From Bernardetia sp042180575 (GTDB taxonomy: Bacteria; Bacteroidota; Bacteroidia; Cytophagales; Bernardetiaceae), in assembly GCF_042180575.1 (NCBI RefSeq), contig NZ_CP170094.1, positions 62,001 through 126,000 of the forward strand: DNA of 64,000 nucleotides. Direction: 5' to 3'. The stretch's first letter is position 1; each line of letters starts with the position of its first letter. The notes under the pieces are model-generated. The model worked only from the letters and a program-made list of their open reading frames with translations. It was not told the DNA's origin and ran no database searches. Positions 18,428 through 27,323 of this stretch are shown here, in pieces. The position numbers and the translations under genes are program-made.

Positions 18428-20245
18428 ATGTATCAATCTTATCTTTCAGAAGCTAATCAAGCCTTTTCAAAATTCAAAAACCAATCTCGTTTGATTGCTA
18501 CTATTCGCTTGATTTATTTTTTTGCTGCTTTGGTAATTCTTTATTTTTTAATTCCTAAAGGTTGGCAAATTGTAACAGGAGCTAGTTTTGTATTATTTGC
18601 AGGCTTTATTTTTCTAGTAAAACTCTATCAAAAATCCGAACAAAAAAGAAACTACTGGAAAACTAGAATCAAACTTTTAGAAACAGAAAATGAAAGATTA
18701 GAATATAACTTCGAAAATCTTGATGATGGAATGGAATTTTATGATGTTCTGCACGCTTACATCAAAGATTTAGATATTTTCGGACAAACAAGCCTTTTTT
18801 CTTATATCTCACGCACACATACAAGCGTAGGAAGAAGTTTTTTGGCAAATTGGCTTTCAGAAAAAACAGACGAAAAAACAATTACTAAAAGACAAGAAAT
18901 TGTAAAAGAATTAGCAGAAGAAACAAAACAAGCAACAGAATTGCGATTAAACTTACAGACAACAGCACATTTAAATGAAGAAACTTCAAACCAATATTTA
19001 CAATTAAAAAAATGGCTTCAATCAGAAGATACTTTCTTAGAAAATAAAGTCTTGAATATAATTCGTTTTGTACTCCCTGTAATTACTGTTGTGAGTTGGA
19101 TTGCTACATTTATGGGATTTGTTACTTACATTCTGCCTGTTTTTCTTTCTTTGGCTCAACTCGGAATTGTGGGAAGTATGTTTCCAAAACTACAACTGAC
19201 TTATGATACCGTAGGAAAAAATATTTCTTTTCTTCAAAAATATGCTTCTTTGTGGGAAATTATAGAAAATGCTACTTTTCAAAAAGAAGAAACGAAGACG
19301 TTACAAAATGAACTGAAAGGAAGTTCGAAGGCAGCTCAAGAATTAGCCAAAACATTAGAATTATTTGAATATAGAATGAATGGAGTTGCTTTTATGTTTT
19401 TGAATGGAATGTTTTTGTGGGATATTCATTTTGCTATAAAATTGGAAAAATGGAGAAAAGAACATAAAAATGACACGCCAAAATGGGTAGAAACGCTGGC
19501 AGAATTTGAGGCTTTATTTAGTTTGGCTTCTTTTTCATTCAATCATAAAGAATATATTTTTCCTACCATTTCTGTTTTAAATAATAACGGAAGTGAACAA
19601 AAAATAACAGAAAATGCTTTTGAAATCGTAGAAATGGCGCATCCACTTCTAAAACAAGAGGTCAGAATAGCAAATGATTTCACAGCAAAAAATATACGTG
19701 AAATTGCCTTGATTACAGGCTCAAATATGGCAGGAAAAAGTACATTTTTGAGAGCGTTGGGAATAAATATGGTTTTGGCGTGTGCTGGTGCGCCTGTGTG
19801 TGCTACAAAGTTTGATTTTGTGCCGATGCTTATCAGTAGTAGTATGCGTATTATTGATTCACTAGAAAAAGGAGAGTCTTCATTTTTTGCAGAACTCAAA
19901 AGACTAAAACAAATTTTGGATATTTTGGAAGAAGCTGATAAAAAAGGAGAATATAATTTGGTTCTTTTAGATGAAATTTTGAGAGGAACAAACTCTAAAG
20001 ACCGTTATTTAGGTTCTGTTGCCATTATCAAACAGCTTTTAAAACTTCCTGCAACGGCTTTTATTGCTTCTCACGATGTAGAATTATCAAAATTAGAAGC
20101 CGAGTTTCCAAACAAAATTACAAACTATGCCTTTGAAGTAGAAAATATGGAAACAGGTCTGCATTATCCCTACAAAATCAAAAAAGGAGTGTGTCAGAAT
20201 ACAAATGCCGTATTTTTGATGCAAAAAATGGGAATTGAAATGTAA
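18428..20245 (+). CDS. Membrane-associated MutS-family ATPase
   Basis: A 605-residue MutS-related protein. Two hydrophobic segments lie near residues 28-65 and another pair near 215-255 (LNIIRFVLPVITVVSWIATFMGFVTYILPV), which classical MutS/MutS2 lack. The C-terminal MutS_V ATPase has Walker A TGSNMAGKSTFLRALG (about 435-450), the SSFFAELKRLKQIL helix, Walker B LVLLDEILRGTNSKDR and the H-loop FIASHDVEL. It lacks the mismatch-binding domain I and the Smr domain, so canonical mismatch repair is unlikely. Family members in Bacteroidota are annotated only as DNA mismatch repair protein MutS-like. Confidence 0.85.
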   Translation: MYQSYLSEANQAFSKFKNQSRLIATIRLIYFFAALVILYFLIPKGWQIVTGASFVLFAGFIFLVKLYQKSEQKRNYWKTRIKLLETENERLEYNFENLDDGMEFYDVLHAYIKDLDIFGQTSLFSYISRTHTSVGRSFLANWLSEKTDEKTITKRQEIVKELAEETKQATELRLNLQTTAHLNEETSNQYLQLKKWLQSEDTFLENKVLNIIRFVLPVITVVSWIATFMGFVTYILPVFLSLAQLGIVGSMFPKLQLTYDTVGKNISFLQKYASLWEIIENATFQKEETKTLQNELKGSSKAAQELAKTLELFEYRMNGVAFMFLNGMFLWDIHFAIKLEKWRKEHKNDTPKWVETLAEFEALFSLASFSFNHKEYIFPTISVLNNNGSEQKITENAFEIVEMAHPLLKQEVRIANDFTAKNIREIALITGSNMAGKSTFLRALGINMVLACAGAPVCATKFDFVPMLISSSMRIIDSLEKGESSFFAELKRLKQILDILEEADKKGEYNLVLLDEILRGTNSKDRYLGSVAIIKQLLKLPATAFIASHDVELSKLEAEFPNKITNYAFEVENMETGLHYPYKIKKGVCQNTNAVFLMQKMGIEM

Positions 20246-20257
20246 ATTTTATCTAAT

Positions 20258-20343
20258 CCTCGTTGACGGTTCATTTGACCTCAACGACGGTTAAAGATAG
20301 TAAGATTTTTTCAACCGTCAACGAGTCTTCACCGTCGTTGAGG
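20258..20343. repeat. Compound repeat with four interleaved arms (A-B-A'-B')
   Basis: Arm A (CCTCGTTGACGGTT, 20258-20271) is complementary to A' (20313-20325). Arm B (ACCTCAACGACGGTT, 20278-20292) is complementary to B' (20331-20343). The order A-B-A'-B' means the two perfect pairings cross. A/B and A'/B' can also pair imperfectly as two local hairpins. It lies between the MutS-like and SprT-like genes. Confidence 0.75.
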
Positions 20344-20356
20344 ATTTAAACTAATT

Positions 20357-21118
20357 ATGAAACTTCTAACCTACCACTATTCAAAAAAGGAAATAACAGA
20401 ACGATTTGAGAAAGTCCGTCAGCAAGTTTTTATTCAATCTAAGCAAATAAAAACGGATAATTTTGGGCTTGTTTCGAATAATGATGTAAAGTTGATTTTT
20501 GAATTATATGACACTTATTTTTTTGATAATTACTTTAAAGAAAATAAAGTAATTGATAGAATGGCTTTTGATTTTTCCAAAAAAATGACTTCGGCAGGAG
20601 GAAAACTGATGTATTATAAGGTTACAAAACACAATCCGATTCAGTTTAGAATGCGTATTTCGGCGTATTTGATTTTTAATTCTTTCAAAGAACAAACAAA
20701 TAATAAAACTATTAATTTAGCAGGTTTTCAGACCAAAAACCGTTTGGAAGCACTCCTACACGTCATCGAACACGAAATTATTCATTTGATAGAGTTTATA
20801 GCCTTTAATGATTCTAGCTGCAAAAAAGGTAATTTTAAAAAACTAGCTAATTCTATTTTCGGACATACAGCCTTTACACACCAACTTCTGACTGGGAAAA
20901 TGGAAGCTCTAAAAGAATATGATTTGAGAGTTGGCGACTGGGTAAAATTTACTTTTGATGGAAAATCTCATACAGGAGTAATACACCGAATCACGAAACG
21001 AGCAACTGTGATGGCATTGGATGCAACTGGAGAATATAAAGACAACAAAGGAAGTCGTTTTACAAAATTTTATATTCTTTTGAAATATTTGAAGAAATTA
21101 GATAAAAAACCAATTTAG
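20357..21118 (+). CDS. SprT-like zinc metalloprotease-related protein
   Basis: A 253-residue cytoplasmic protein. The HEIIH zinc motif lies in HVIEHEIIHLIEFIA (about residues 137-150). A later His in SIFGHTAFTHQLL, about 25-30 residues on, could be the third ligand, as in SprT/Spartan-like domains. A C-terminal SH3/KOW-like segment follows (about 193-240, LRVGDWVKFTFDGKSHTGVIHRITKRATVMAL), likely for nucleic-acid or protein binding. SprT-like proteins cut DNA-protein crosslinks in eukaryotes; the bacterial substrate is not established. Assignment rests on motif and layout. Confidence 0.7.
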   Translation: MKLLTYHYSKKEITERFEKVRQQVFIQSKQIKTDNFGLVSNNDVKLIFELYDTYFFDNYFKENKVIDRMAFDFSKKMTSAGGKLMYYKVTKHNPIQFRMRISAYLIFNSFKEQTNNKTINLAGFQTKNRLEALLHVIEHEIIHLIEFIAFNDSSCKKGNFKKLANSIFGHTAFTHQLLTGKMEALKEYDLRVGDWVKFTFDGKSHTGVIHRITKRATVMALDATGEYKDNKGSRFTKFYILLKYLKKLDKKPI

Positions 21119-21239
21119 AAGTTGTGAGTTATTAATGGTAAATTATGAATAAATACAAAATTTTGATTTCATAAAAAGAAAAGTTTAAACAGCTTCAAAG
21201 TCAAATAATTATCTCACAACACCTAAAACCCCCTTTATT

Positions 21240-23414
21240 TTGAATCAACTCTCAAAAAGTCGTAGTCCTTATTTACTCCAACACGCTCAAAATCCTGTTC
21301 ATTGGCAGATGTGGAACAATGAAACACTACAAAAAGCAAAACAAGAAGACAAACCTATTTTGGTCAGTATTGGTTATTCGGCTTGTCATTGGTGTCATGT
21401 GATGGAACATGAGAGTTTTGAAAATGAAGCTGTTGCAAAGGTAATGAACGAATATTTTTTTTGTATAAAAGTAGATAGAGAAGAACGCCCAGATGTAGAT
21501 GCGATTTATATGGAAGCTGTCCAAATGATGGGCGTTTCGGGTGGCTGGCCATTGAATGTTTTTCTGACGGCTGATGCAAAACCGTTTTGGGGAGGAACTT
21601 ATTTTCCTGCTAATCAATGGGTTGATATTGTGCAGCAAATCGGAAAAGCCTATCAAAATCAAAGAGGCGAAGTAGAAGAATCGGCAAATAAAGTAACTAA
21701 AGTATTGTCTATTTCTGCTTTGGAAAGATACAACTTAAAAGATGTTCTAGTTCAAGCGTCGACGCTTGAACTAGATACTATTTTAGAAAAAGCCTTTGAA
21801 AGTTTCGAAAAGCATTTTGATACAGAATTTGGTGGAGTTGGTCAAGCTCCAAAATTTCCTATGCCCTCTTATTATTTATTTTTACTTCGCTATTATGATT
21901 ATCTGAATAAAAAAAATATAACAAATCCTATAAAAATTAAAGTTCTATCACAAGTACATCTCACGCTCAATAAAATGGCTCAAGGTGGAATGTACGACCA
22001 AATTGGAGGAGGTTTTGCTCGTTATTCGGTGGATAGAGAATGGTTTGCTCCTCATTTTGAAAAGATGCTTTATGATAATGCTCAATTACTTTCTTTGTAT
22101 GCAGAAGCCTATACAATTACAGAAAACTCAGAATCTGACTATAATCAAAGACAAGTTTATAAAGAAATAATAGAACAAACTACGGAATTTTTGACAAGAG
22201 AATTACAAGATAAAAGTAACACAAATAACGGTTTTTATTCTGCTTTAGATGCTGATAGCGAAGGTAAAGAAGGTAAATTTTATACGTGGACAATCGATGA
22301 AATAGAACATATTTTTGCAAATCATACCTTCAAAAATTCTGAAAATCAAGACGAAGACCTACAATTATTCAAAAAATATTATTCCGTTACTTCAATAGGA
22401 AACTGGGAAAGTCCACATGCTACCGAAGGAGCAAATATTTTGTATAGAAAAGATACAGATGAAGAATTTGCAAAAGAAAATGAAATTCAGTTAGGTGTTT
22501 TGAAAAGCAAAGTAAAAGAATGGCAAAATCATTTTTTAGAAGTCCGAAAAAACAAAGTTCGTCCTAGTTTGGATGATAAAATACTGACTTCTTGGAATGC
22601 ACTTTTGATAAAAGGTTTTTGTAATGTGTATTCTTCTTTAAATGCTGCTTCAAATGATGAAAAAGAGAATGCAAAGTATTTAGATTTAGCTTTACAAACG
22701 GCTGAATTTATAGAAAATAATCTTTTTGATAAAGAAAACACATCAAAATTATATCATACTTTTAAAAATGGAACTGCCGAAATTGATGGTTTTTTAGAAG
22801 ATTATGCGCTTTTGATTGAATCGTATATTGCACTTTATCAGATTTGTTTTGATGAAAAATGGCTTTTGCGTGCCGACGAACTAACAAAATATGTCTTTAC
22901 TAATTTTTATGACAAAGAAGAAAGATTGTTTTATTTTAGTGACCAATTAGGAAGTGAAAAATTAGTCGCCCAAAAGAAAGAAATTTTCGATAATGTAATT
23001 TCGTCTTCCAACTCTGTAATGGCTACCAATCTTTATTTTTTAGGGATTTTACTAGAAAATAATTTGTACAAAGAAACAAGCAAAGAAATGTTAGGAAAAG
23101 TAGCTTCTTTGATTGCAGCCGAACCACGACACGTTTCGAACTGGGCATCACTTTTTACGTATTTTCTCACTCCTACTCCAGAAATAGCGATTGTAGGCGA
23201 AAAGTATAAAGAAACTGTAAAAGAAATTTCTGCATTTTATATTCCAAATAAAATAATTGTGGCTGTCAAAAATGAAGAAGAAGGACAAAAATCTGCCTTA
23301 CCACTTTTAGAAATGCGACCAACATTGAATAATAAAACGACAATTTATGTGTGTAAAAACAAAACGTGTCAGTTGCCAGTAAATAGTGTAACAGAGGCTT
23401 TGAATCAGATTTAA
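21240..23414 (+). CDS. YyaL/DUF255 thioredoxin-glycosidase-like protein
   Basis: A 724-residue protein homologous to YyaL and mammalian SPATA20. The start is TTG at 21240; there is no in-frame ATG upstream, and the family N terminus (SKSRSPYLLQHAQNPVHWQMW) begins there. The N-terminal thioredoxin-like domain has CHWC (about 49-52) in GYSACHWCHVMEHESF. The rest is an (alpha/alpha)6-barrel-like domain with GVGQAPKFPMPSYYLFLLRY, GGMYDQIGGGFARYSVD...W..PHFEKMLYDNAQLL and DDKILTSWNALLIKGFC. The precise activity of the family is unknown. A 30-bp perfect palindrome lies in frame at 21746-21775. Confidence 0.9.
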   Translation: MNQLSKSRSPYLLQHAQNPVHWQMWNNETLQKAKQEDKPILVSIGYSACHWCHVMEHESFENEAVAKVMNEYFFCIKVDREERPDVDAIYMEAVQMMGVSGGWPLNVFLTADAKPFWGGTYFPANQWVDIVQQIGKAYQNQRGEVEESANKVTKVLSISALERYNLKDVLVQASTLELDTILEKAFESFEKHFDTEFGGVGQAPKFPMPSYYLFLLRYYDYLNKKNITNPIKIKVLSQVHLTLNKMAQGGMYDQIGGGFARYSVDREWFAPHFEKMLYDNAQLLSLYAEAYTITENSESDYNQRQVYKEIIEQTTEFLTRELQDKSNTNNGFYSALDADSEGKEGKFYTWTIDEIEHIFANHTFKNSENQDEDLQLFKKYYSVTSIGNWESPHATEGANILYRKDTDEEFAKENEIQLGVLKSKVKEWQNHFLEVRKNKVRPSLDDKILTSWNALLIKGFCNVYSSLNAASNDEKENAKYLDLALQTAEFIENNLFDKENTSKLYHTFKNGTAEIDGFLEDYALLIESYIALYQICFDEKWLLRADELTKYVFTNFYDKEERLFYFSDQLGSEKLVAQKKEIFDNVISSSNSVMATNLYFLGILLENNLYKETSKEMLGKVASLIAAEPRHVSNWASLFTYFLTPTPEIAIVGEKYKETVKEISAFYIPNKIIVAVKNEEEGQKSALPLLEMRPTLNNKTTIYVCKNKTCQLPVNSVTEALNQI
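21746..21775. repeat. Perfect 30-bp palindrome inside the yyaL-like coding sequence
   Basis: The palindrome is centred between 21760 and 21761 (half-site TCTAGTTCAAGCGTC) and is translated in frame as part of DVLVQASTLELDT. It resembles the intergenic palindromes in length and perfection. An insertion of 10 codons would keep the frame. Confidence 0.9.
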
Positions 23415-23457
23415 TCTAATAAAATAGTAGTCTTTGCTTACTTTTTCTAGTAATTCA

Positions 23458-23955
23458 TTATTTTGTAAATAGATAAGAAGGGATTTTGTCATCATCACGT
23501 TCATTGTACCAAGAAATAGACTGAATAAGCCAATTACCTTTTGCACAAATAAGTTGAATGCTATTTATTCCTTGTGTAGTTGGCTGTCCATTTAGTTCAA
23601 TTTTATTGGCAAAAATACTGAAACGCTGTGCTATTTTTCCAAAAATTTGTGTACGATGCGACATTTCTTGTGTGAAAAGTTGAGGAATGTTATGTTGTTG
23701 TATCTGCACTTCCAAAACTTGTGCAAAAGTACGAACATCTAAAAACATAGGGGCATCAAGATTGGCATTAATAAACTGTGCGCTACTTGTAAAACAATCA
23801 TGAAAGTTTGACCAGTTTGGTTCTATTCCTTCTGAAAAGGACATACTATTATACAATAAGTCTATTCGTTTTTGAATAGCTTCTTCTTTATTTTTATACA
23901 ATAATGAGAAATCAGTAGTTGATTTTTTTTCTGATTTTTTTTCGAATTCTTTCAT
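23458..23955 (-). CDS. NTF2/SnoaL-like protein
   Basis: A 165-residue protein. After a polar, Lys-rich N terminus it follows an NTF2-like cone: a helix (KNKEEAIQKRIDLLYNSMSF), then FHDCFTSSAQFINANLDAPMFLDVRTFAQVLEVQI, and paired strands ending in NSIQLICAKGNWLIQSISWYNERDD. Such proteins often bind small hydrophobic ligands or act as isomerases, but no catalytic residue can be assigned. It is convergent with the yyaL-like gene, leaving only 43 bases between the stop codons. Confidence 0.7.
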   Translation of the reverse strand: MKEFEKKSEKKSTTDFSLLYKNKEEAIQKRIDLLYNSMSFSEGIEPNWSNFHDCFTSSAQFINANLDAPMFLDVRTFAQVLEVQIQQHNIPQLFTQEMSHRTQIFGKIAQRFSIFANKIELNGQPTTQGINSIQLICAKGNWLIQSISWYNERDDDKIPSYLFTK

Positions 23956-24315
23956 ATAAGGGGGTTATTCTCTTCTAAAAATTGCTATTTCTAACTGGAC
24001 ACAAGGTTAAAATAAGAGAAAGTAAAATTAACACAAAAATTACTTTATTGTAGTCTTTTAATGATTTTTTTGAGATAAAAAAGTGTGGTTATCTGACAAT
24101 TTTTGTGGAGCGTGTAACATGGGTAGTTAAATTACAGCTCATTAATACACTTATTTACCTTTCTGTAGGAACTTGATATTGGTAGCATTTAGAATAGGTA
24201 GTAAAAAATGCTATACAACTCCTACGGAGTATATGAGTTTTAACGTTTCTATTTTTCTACCAATATAAAACTCCTAATGGAGTAAAAATCAAAATTTCAC
24301 AAAAAATAATATTAT
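23956..24315. other. Intergenic region with degenerate CTCCTACGGAG-type repeat
   Basis: No gene is seen. From about 24160 to 24290 there is a repeat-like block: GATATTGGTAG (near 24170) is mirrored by CTACCAATAT (near 24258), with ACTCCTACGGAGT and ACTCCTAATGGAGT inside. I remember similar degenerate blocks in other Bacteroidota intergenic regions, probably remnants of a mobile repeat. The part nearest 23956 is plain AT-rich leader sequence. Confidence 0.45.
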
Positions 24316-25068
24316 CTATTCATTCATTTGCTTTTTCCATTCAAAATATCCCAAAACTGCCAAAACTAAAAATACAGAATATAGTCCTGTTGTAAAATAA
24401 AGCTCTTTGTAATAATAAATTCCTACACAAACAACATCAATAACAAACCAAAAAATCCAGTTTTCTACCCAACGTTTGGCAAGTTGAAACTGTCCTACGA
24501 CACTAAAAGATGTTGTAAAAGCATCAAAATAAGGAACAGAAGCATTTGGTAACGTAGAAAACCAAGCTCCAAAACCAAAAACTCCTGCAATACCAACTAC
24601 CATACTTATTACCCAAAATTTGATAGGCATGTGAGTAATTGGAAGTTCTGTATTTTCTTCTTTAGCCATTTTATCATCATAGAAGTTTTCAGAGTTTAAT
24701 TCTTCTATTACATTTTTATCTAAAATTGAAGACTCAGAGGATAATTTAGTGATTTTTTTTGCTTTATTTCTTTTACTTCTACCTCCAAAAAGCCAATGAT
24801 ACCAACCCCAAATACTAACCACAAAATAAAAAGCACTCAAAATAGAATCTCCATACAAACCTGATTCAAAAAAAATATAGATATACGGAACAACACTTAC
24901 AATTCCAAAAAACCAACCCCAATGGTTATTTCTTGTATTGAGCCAAACACAAACAAGTCCAGTAAGAGCTGCGAAAAGTTCTAGTTTATGAGAAAAAAAA
25001 TAGGTTAGAAATGATTCTAAGAGTTGTTCCAAAGCAAATTTTGTATTTTGTGTAAAAAATAATTTCAA
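24316..25068 (-). CDS. pnuC: Nicotinamide riboside transporter PnuC
   Basis: A 250-residue inner-membrane protein that brings nicotinamide riboside into the cell by facilitated diffusion for NAD salvage. Family motifs are LVCVWLNTRNNHWGWFFGI near the first TM segment, GLYGDSILSAFYFVVSIWGWYHWLFGG, and QLAKRWVENWIFWFVIDVVCVGIYYYKELYFT at the end. About seven TM segments are predicted. A charged, poorly conserved insert (about 97-145, KNKAKK...EENTELP) between two TM helices is longer than usual. A TAACTTTG box lies just before the start codon on this strand. Confidence 0.92.
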   Translation of the reverse strand: MKLFFTQNTKFALEQLLESFLTYFFSHKLELFAALTGLVCVWLNTRNNHWGWFFGIVSVVPYIYIFFESGLYGDSILSAFYFVVSIWGWYHWLFGGRSKRNKAKKITKLSSESSILDKNVIEELNSENFYDDKMAKEENTELPITHMPIKFWVISMVVGIAGVFGFGAWFSTLPNASVPYFDAFTTSFSVVGQFQLAKRWVENWIFWFVIDVVCVGIYYYKELYFTTGLYSVFLVLAVLGYFEWKKQMNE

Positions 25069-25170
25069 AAATGAATTGCAAAGTTAAGAGTTGAAGATTA
25101 AGAAAAAACACTTCTTTGTGAAAATGATTCTAAATAGCCATTTTTACGATTAAAAAAGTCTTATTATTAG

Positions 25171-25178
25171 TAACTTTG
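25171..25178 (+). promoter_or_regulatory. Possible -7 element for the universal stress protein gene
   Basis: TAACTTTG fits the TAnnTTTG consensus, 61 bases before the ATG. A T-rich stretch replaces the -33 TTG, so only half the promoter is convincing. Confidence 0.4.
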
Positions 25179-25238
25179 TGATATATTTTTATCAAAAAAT
25201 CAATTTATTAAACATTCTTACAACACCATTTTTATTAT

Positions 25239-26090
25239 ATGCAAACTATTTTTGTTCCTTTAGATTTTTCTGAAAACTCATTACAAGCACTCCGTCATGC
25301 GATTGAGCTTGCCAAAACATCCGATTCAAAAATTATTGTTTTTCATTCTTATCAACCTCCTCAAATGGGTGGTGGTAGTTTTACAGGCAAAAGAAAACTT
25401 ACAGACCTTGGCAAACAAGAAGCCGAAGATAATATGTACAAAGTGGTGATGCGCTTAAAAGAAACTGAACCAGACTTGGATTTCGAACACTTGGTAGTAG
25501 ATGGAGATCCTATGCAACGCATTCTTTTTTATTCAGAAAAAGAAGAATCTGATTTGATTGTGATGGGTACAAAAGGTGCAAGTGGACTGACAGAGGTTTT
25601 CTTGGGAAGTGTTGCTGCCAAAGTTATTAAGGATGCCTCTTGTCCTGTGGTTATTGTTCCTGAAGAAAGTCTGAAAGGTACTTACGAAAGAATTGTTTAT
25701 GCGACATCACTTATTGCAGATGATAAAGGTGTCTTGAATTATCTAAAAGGTTTAGCTACGGATTTCAAAGCAAAATTAGAATGTATTCATATAGAAAAAG
25801 ATGCTGAAACAAACGCTAAGTTTCAAGCCTTTGGAAGAAATTATACAGAAATAAGTGCAGACAATAATTATGTAAGTTTCAAAACTATTCCTAAACAAGA
25901 AGAAGGAGATCAAGTAGAAGATGTTTTATTAGAATATATTAAAGAAAACCCTCTTACTTTGTTGGTTATGCTGCGTCGTGAACGTGATTTTGTACAACGT
26001 CTTTTTGGTCATAGTGTTACCAAAAAAATGGCATATCATGCAGAAAGTCCTCTTTTGATTATGAGAGCTGCTGACAAAATAGAATTTTAA
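25239..26090 (+). CDS. Tandem-domain universal stress protein
   Basis: A 283-residue cytoplasmic protein with two UspA folds (about 1-148 and 150-283). The first keeps the ATP-binding loop G-x2-G-x9-G-S in VMGTKGASGLTEVFLGSVAAKVIK, followed by SCPVVIVPEE. The second domain has the equivalent RRERDFVQRLFGHSVTKKMAYHAESPLLIM without the glycine-rich loop, so it probably does not bind ATP. Proteins of this type are induced in stress or growth arrest. Confidence 0.92.
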   Translation: MQTIFVPLDFSENSLQALRHAIELAKTSDSKIIVFHSYQPPQMGGGSFTGKRKLTDLGKQEAEDNMYKVVMRLKETEPDLDFEHLVVDGDPMQRILFYSEKEESDLIVMGTKGASGLTEVFLGSVAAKVIKDASCPVVIVPEESLKGTYERIVYATSLIADDKGVLNYLKGLATDFKAKLECIHIEKDAETNAKFQAFGRNYTEISADNNYVSFKTIPKQEEGDQVEDVLLEYIKENPLTLLVMLRRERDFVQRLFGHSVTKKMAYHAESPLLIMRAADKIEF

Positions 26091-26529
26091 TTTTGACAGA
26101 ACGGTTTGCTCTACCTCTACACCGAACTGTTTAGTTTTACAATTATGTTTGTTACTAAGTAACTGGGCAAAATTATTTATAGGTTAACGAAATTTGTCTG
26201 ACACCTCAAAAGTGTCTTGACAGTTTAAATTTCCATTTTCTAATTCTTTTTTAGATATGTTTTATTTTGCTCAGTTCCTGCTGTACCTTACTTTTTTTAT
26301 TAAACACATTTGTATTTGGTATTTTATATTTGTTTTTTTTAAATTTTGGTTTTAAAACCTTAGATTTGTACTAGTTTAAAAATACAAAATACATGGCTAT
26401 AAGCCGAATACATATTACTCACTTGCTAGGAAGCAAGCAAGAACTATTTTTTGTGTCTTGCGAGAGACAGCAGGTGTATAATTCAATAGTCAATAGGTTG
26501 CTTATGCGTTTGGAAATGATACAGGTTAA
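26091..26529. other. Long intergenic region, no confident gene
   Basis: A 439-base region between tail-to-tail genes. Visible items are a GACAC/GTGTC hairpin (26200-26216) inside the larger TGTC...GACA context; a TAGATTTG box (26361-26368); CTTGCTAGGAAGCAAG (about 26422-26437); and a 52-codon frame from ATG at 26393 to a stop at 26549-26551 that overlaps the end of the opposite-strand lipoprotein gene. None is strong enough to call a gene or RNA. Confidence 0.4.
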
Positions 26530-27183
26530 TCATTCATATTTGAAACCGTAGATTTCTAGATGTCCATTAGGTTCTTTTTTGAAAGAAAATTCTACGTGAT
26601 AACTTCGTTTGCTAGTTTTCATATTTACTTCGCAATCACAAGTCAAACTATCTTTATTTTGCTCTAATGTTTTAACATCAAAAAAAGTTTCCCATTGTTC
26701 CTCTTCATTTTTTCTAGTTTTATAAAACTCAATTTCTATTAAATTTAAAATATCATCACTACTACAACGAGGTAAAAAAATATAGTCATTAATATTATAC
26801 TTATTATAGTTTGGAACGCTATCCAACAACTCAATATTATCTATAATATAAATGCGTCCATTTAATCCTGTGTACTCATCGTGATATTTGATTTTGAATC
26901 TTTTAGCAACCAGTTTGGTGTTTGGGTAGTATTCTCCCTCAGCAAGTATTGCTAAATCGTAATTTATTTTATTGTAATCATTTTCAATAAAAGAATAAGA
27001 ATAAGTACCACCATTATTCCTAGTTTTGAAGTGATAAATTGTAACTGTTTTTTTAGAATCCTTATAATTTTCACGATCTACGGAGTAGAAAAAAAACTCT
27101 TCTGGTTTTTTTTCTTCTTCATTTGTAGTCTGTTTACAGGCTAGTAATAGAGGTAATACCAATATATAAATAAAATATTTCAT
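26530..27183 (-). CDS. Hypothetical lipoprotein
   Basis: A 217-residue predicted lipoprotein. The start is set at MKYFIYILVLPLLLAC because this gives a clean lipobox (LLLAC, Cys about 16); a frame extension 21 codons upstream overlaps the divergent leader and has no coding character. The mature part is mostly beta, with KKTVTIYHFKTRNNGGTYSYSFI, KRFKIKYHDEYTGLNGRIYII and a C-terminal SYHVEFSFKKEPNGHLEIYGFKYE. No family was recognised and no operon partner is seen. Confidence 0.75.
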   Translation of the reverse strand: MKYFIYILVLPLLLACKQTTNEEEKKPEEFFFYSVDRENYKDSKKTVTIYHFKTRNNGGTYSYSFIENDYNKINYDLAILAEGEYYPNTKLVAKRFKIKYHDEYTGLNGRIYIIDNIELLDSVPNYNKYNINDYIFLPRCSSDDILNLIEIEFYKTRKNEEEQWETFFDVKTLEQNKDSLTCDCEVNMKTSKRSYHVEFSFKKEPNGHLEIYGFKYE

Positions 27184-27323
27184 TTTTTTGGGTTTAAATA
27201 AATAATTCGTAAATATACTATTCTTTGTGAAAATAATTATAACCATTGCTTTATTGTCTGTTTCACAAGTATTTTTTTACTAATTTCCCATTCCAAAAAA
27301 ATCAAAATCAAAAAACAAACCCA

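Noticed and set aside
24160..24290. 16S rRNA-like CTCCTACGG string
   Set aside because: Only a few bases match the rRNA site and no surrounding rRNA structure is present; it is part of a degenerate repeat block.
27246..27323. N-terminal extension of the S9 peptidase from a TTG
   Set aside because: It would put 26 polar and aromatic residues before a perfect signal peptide.
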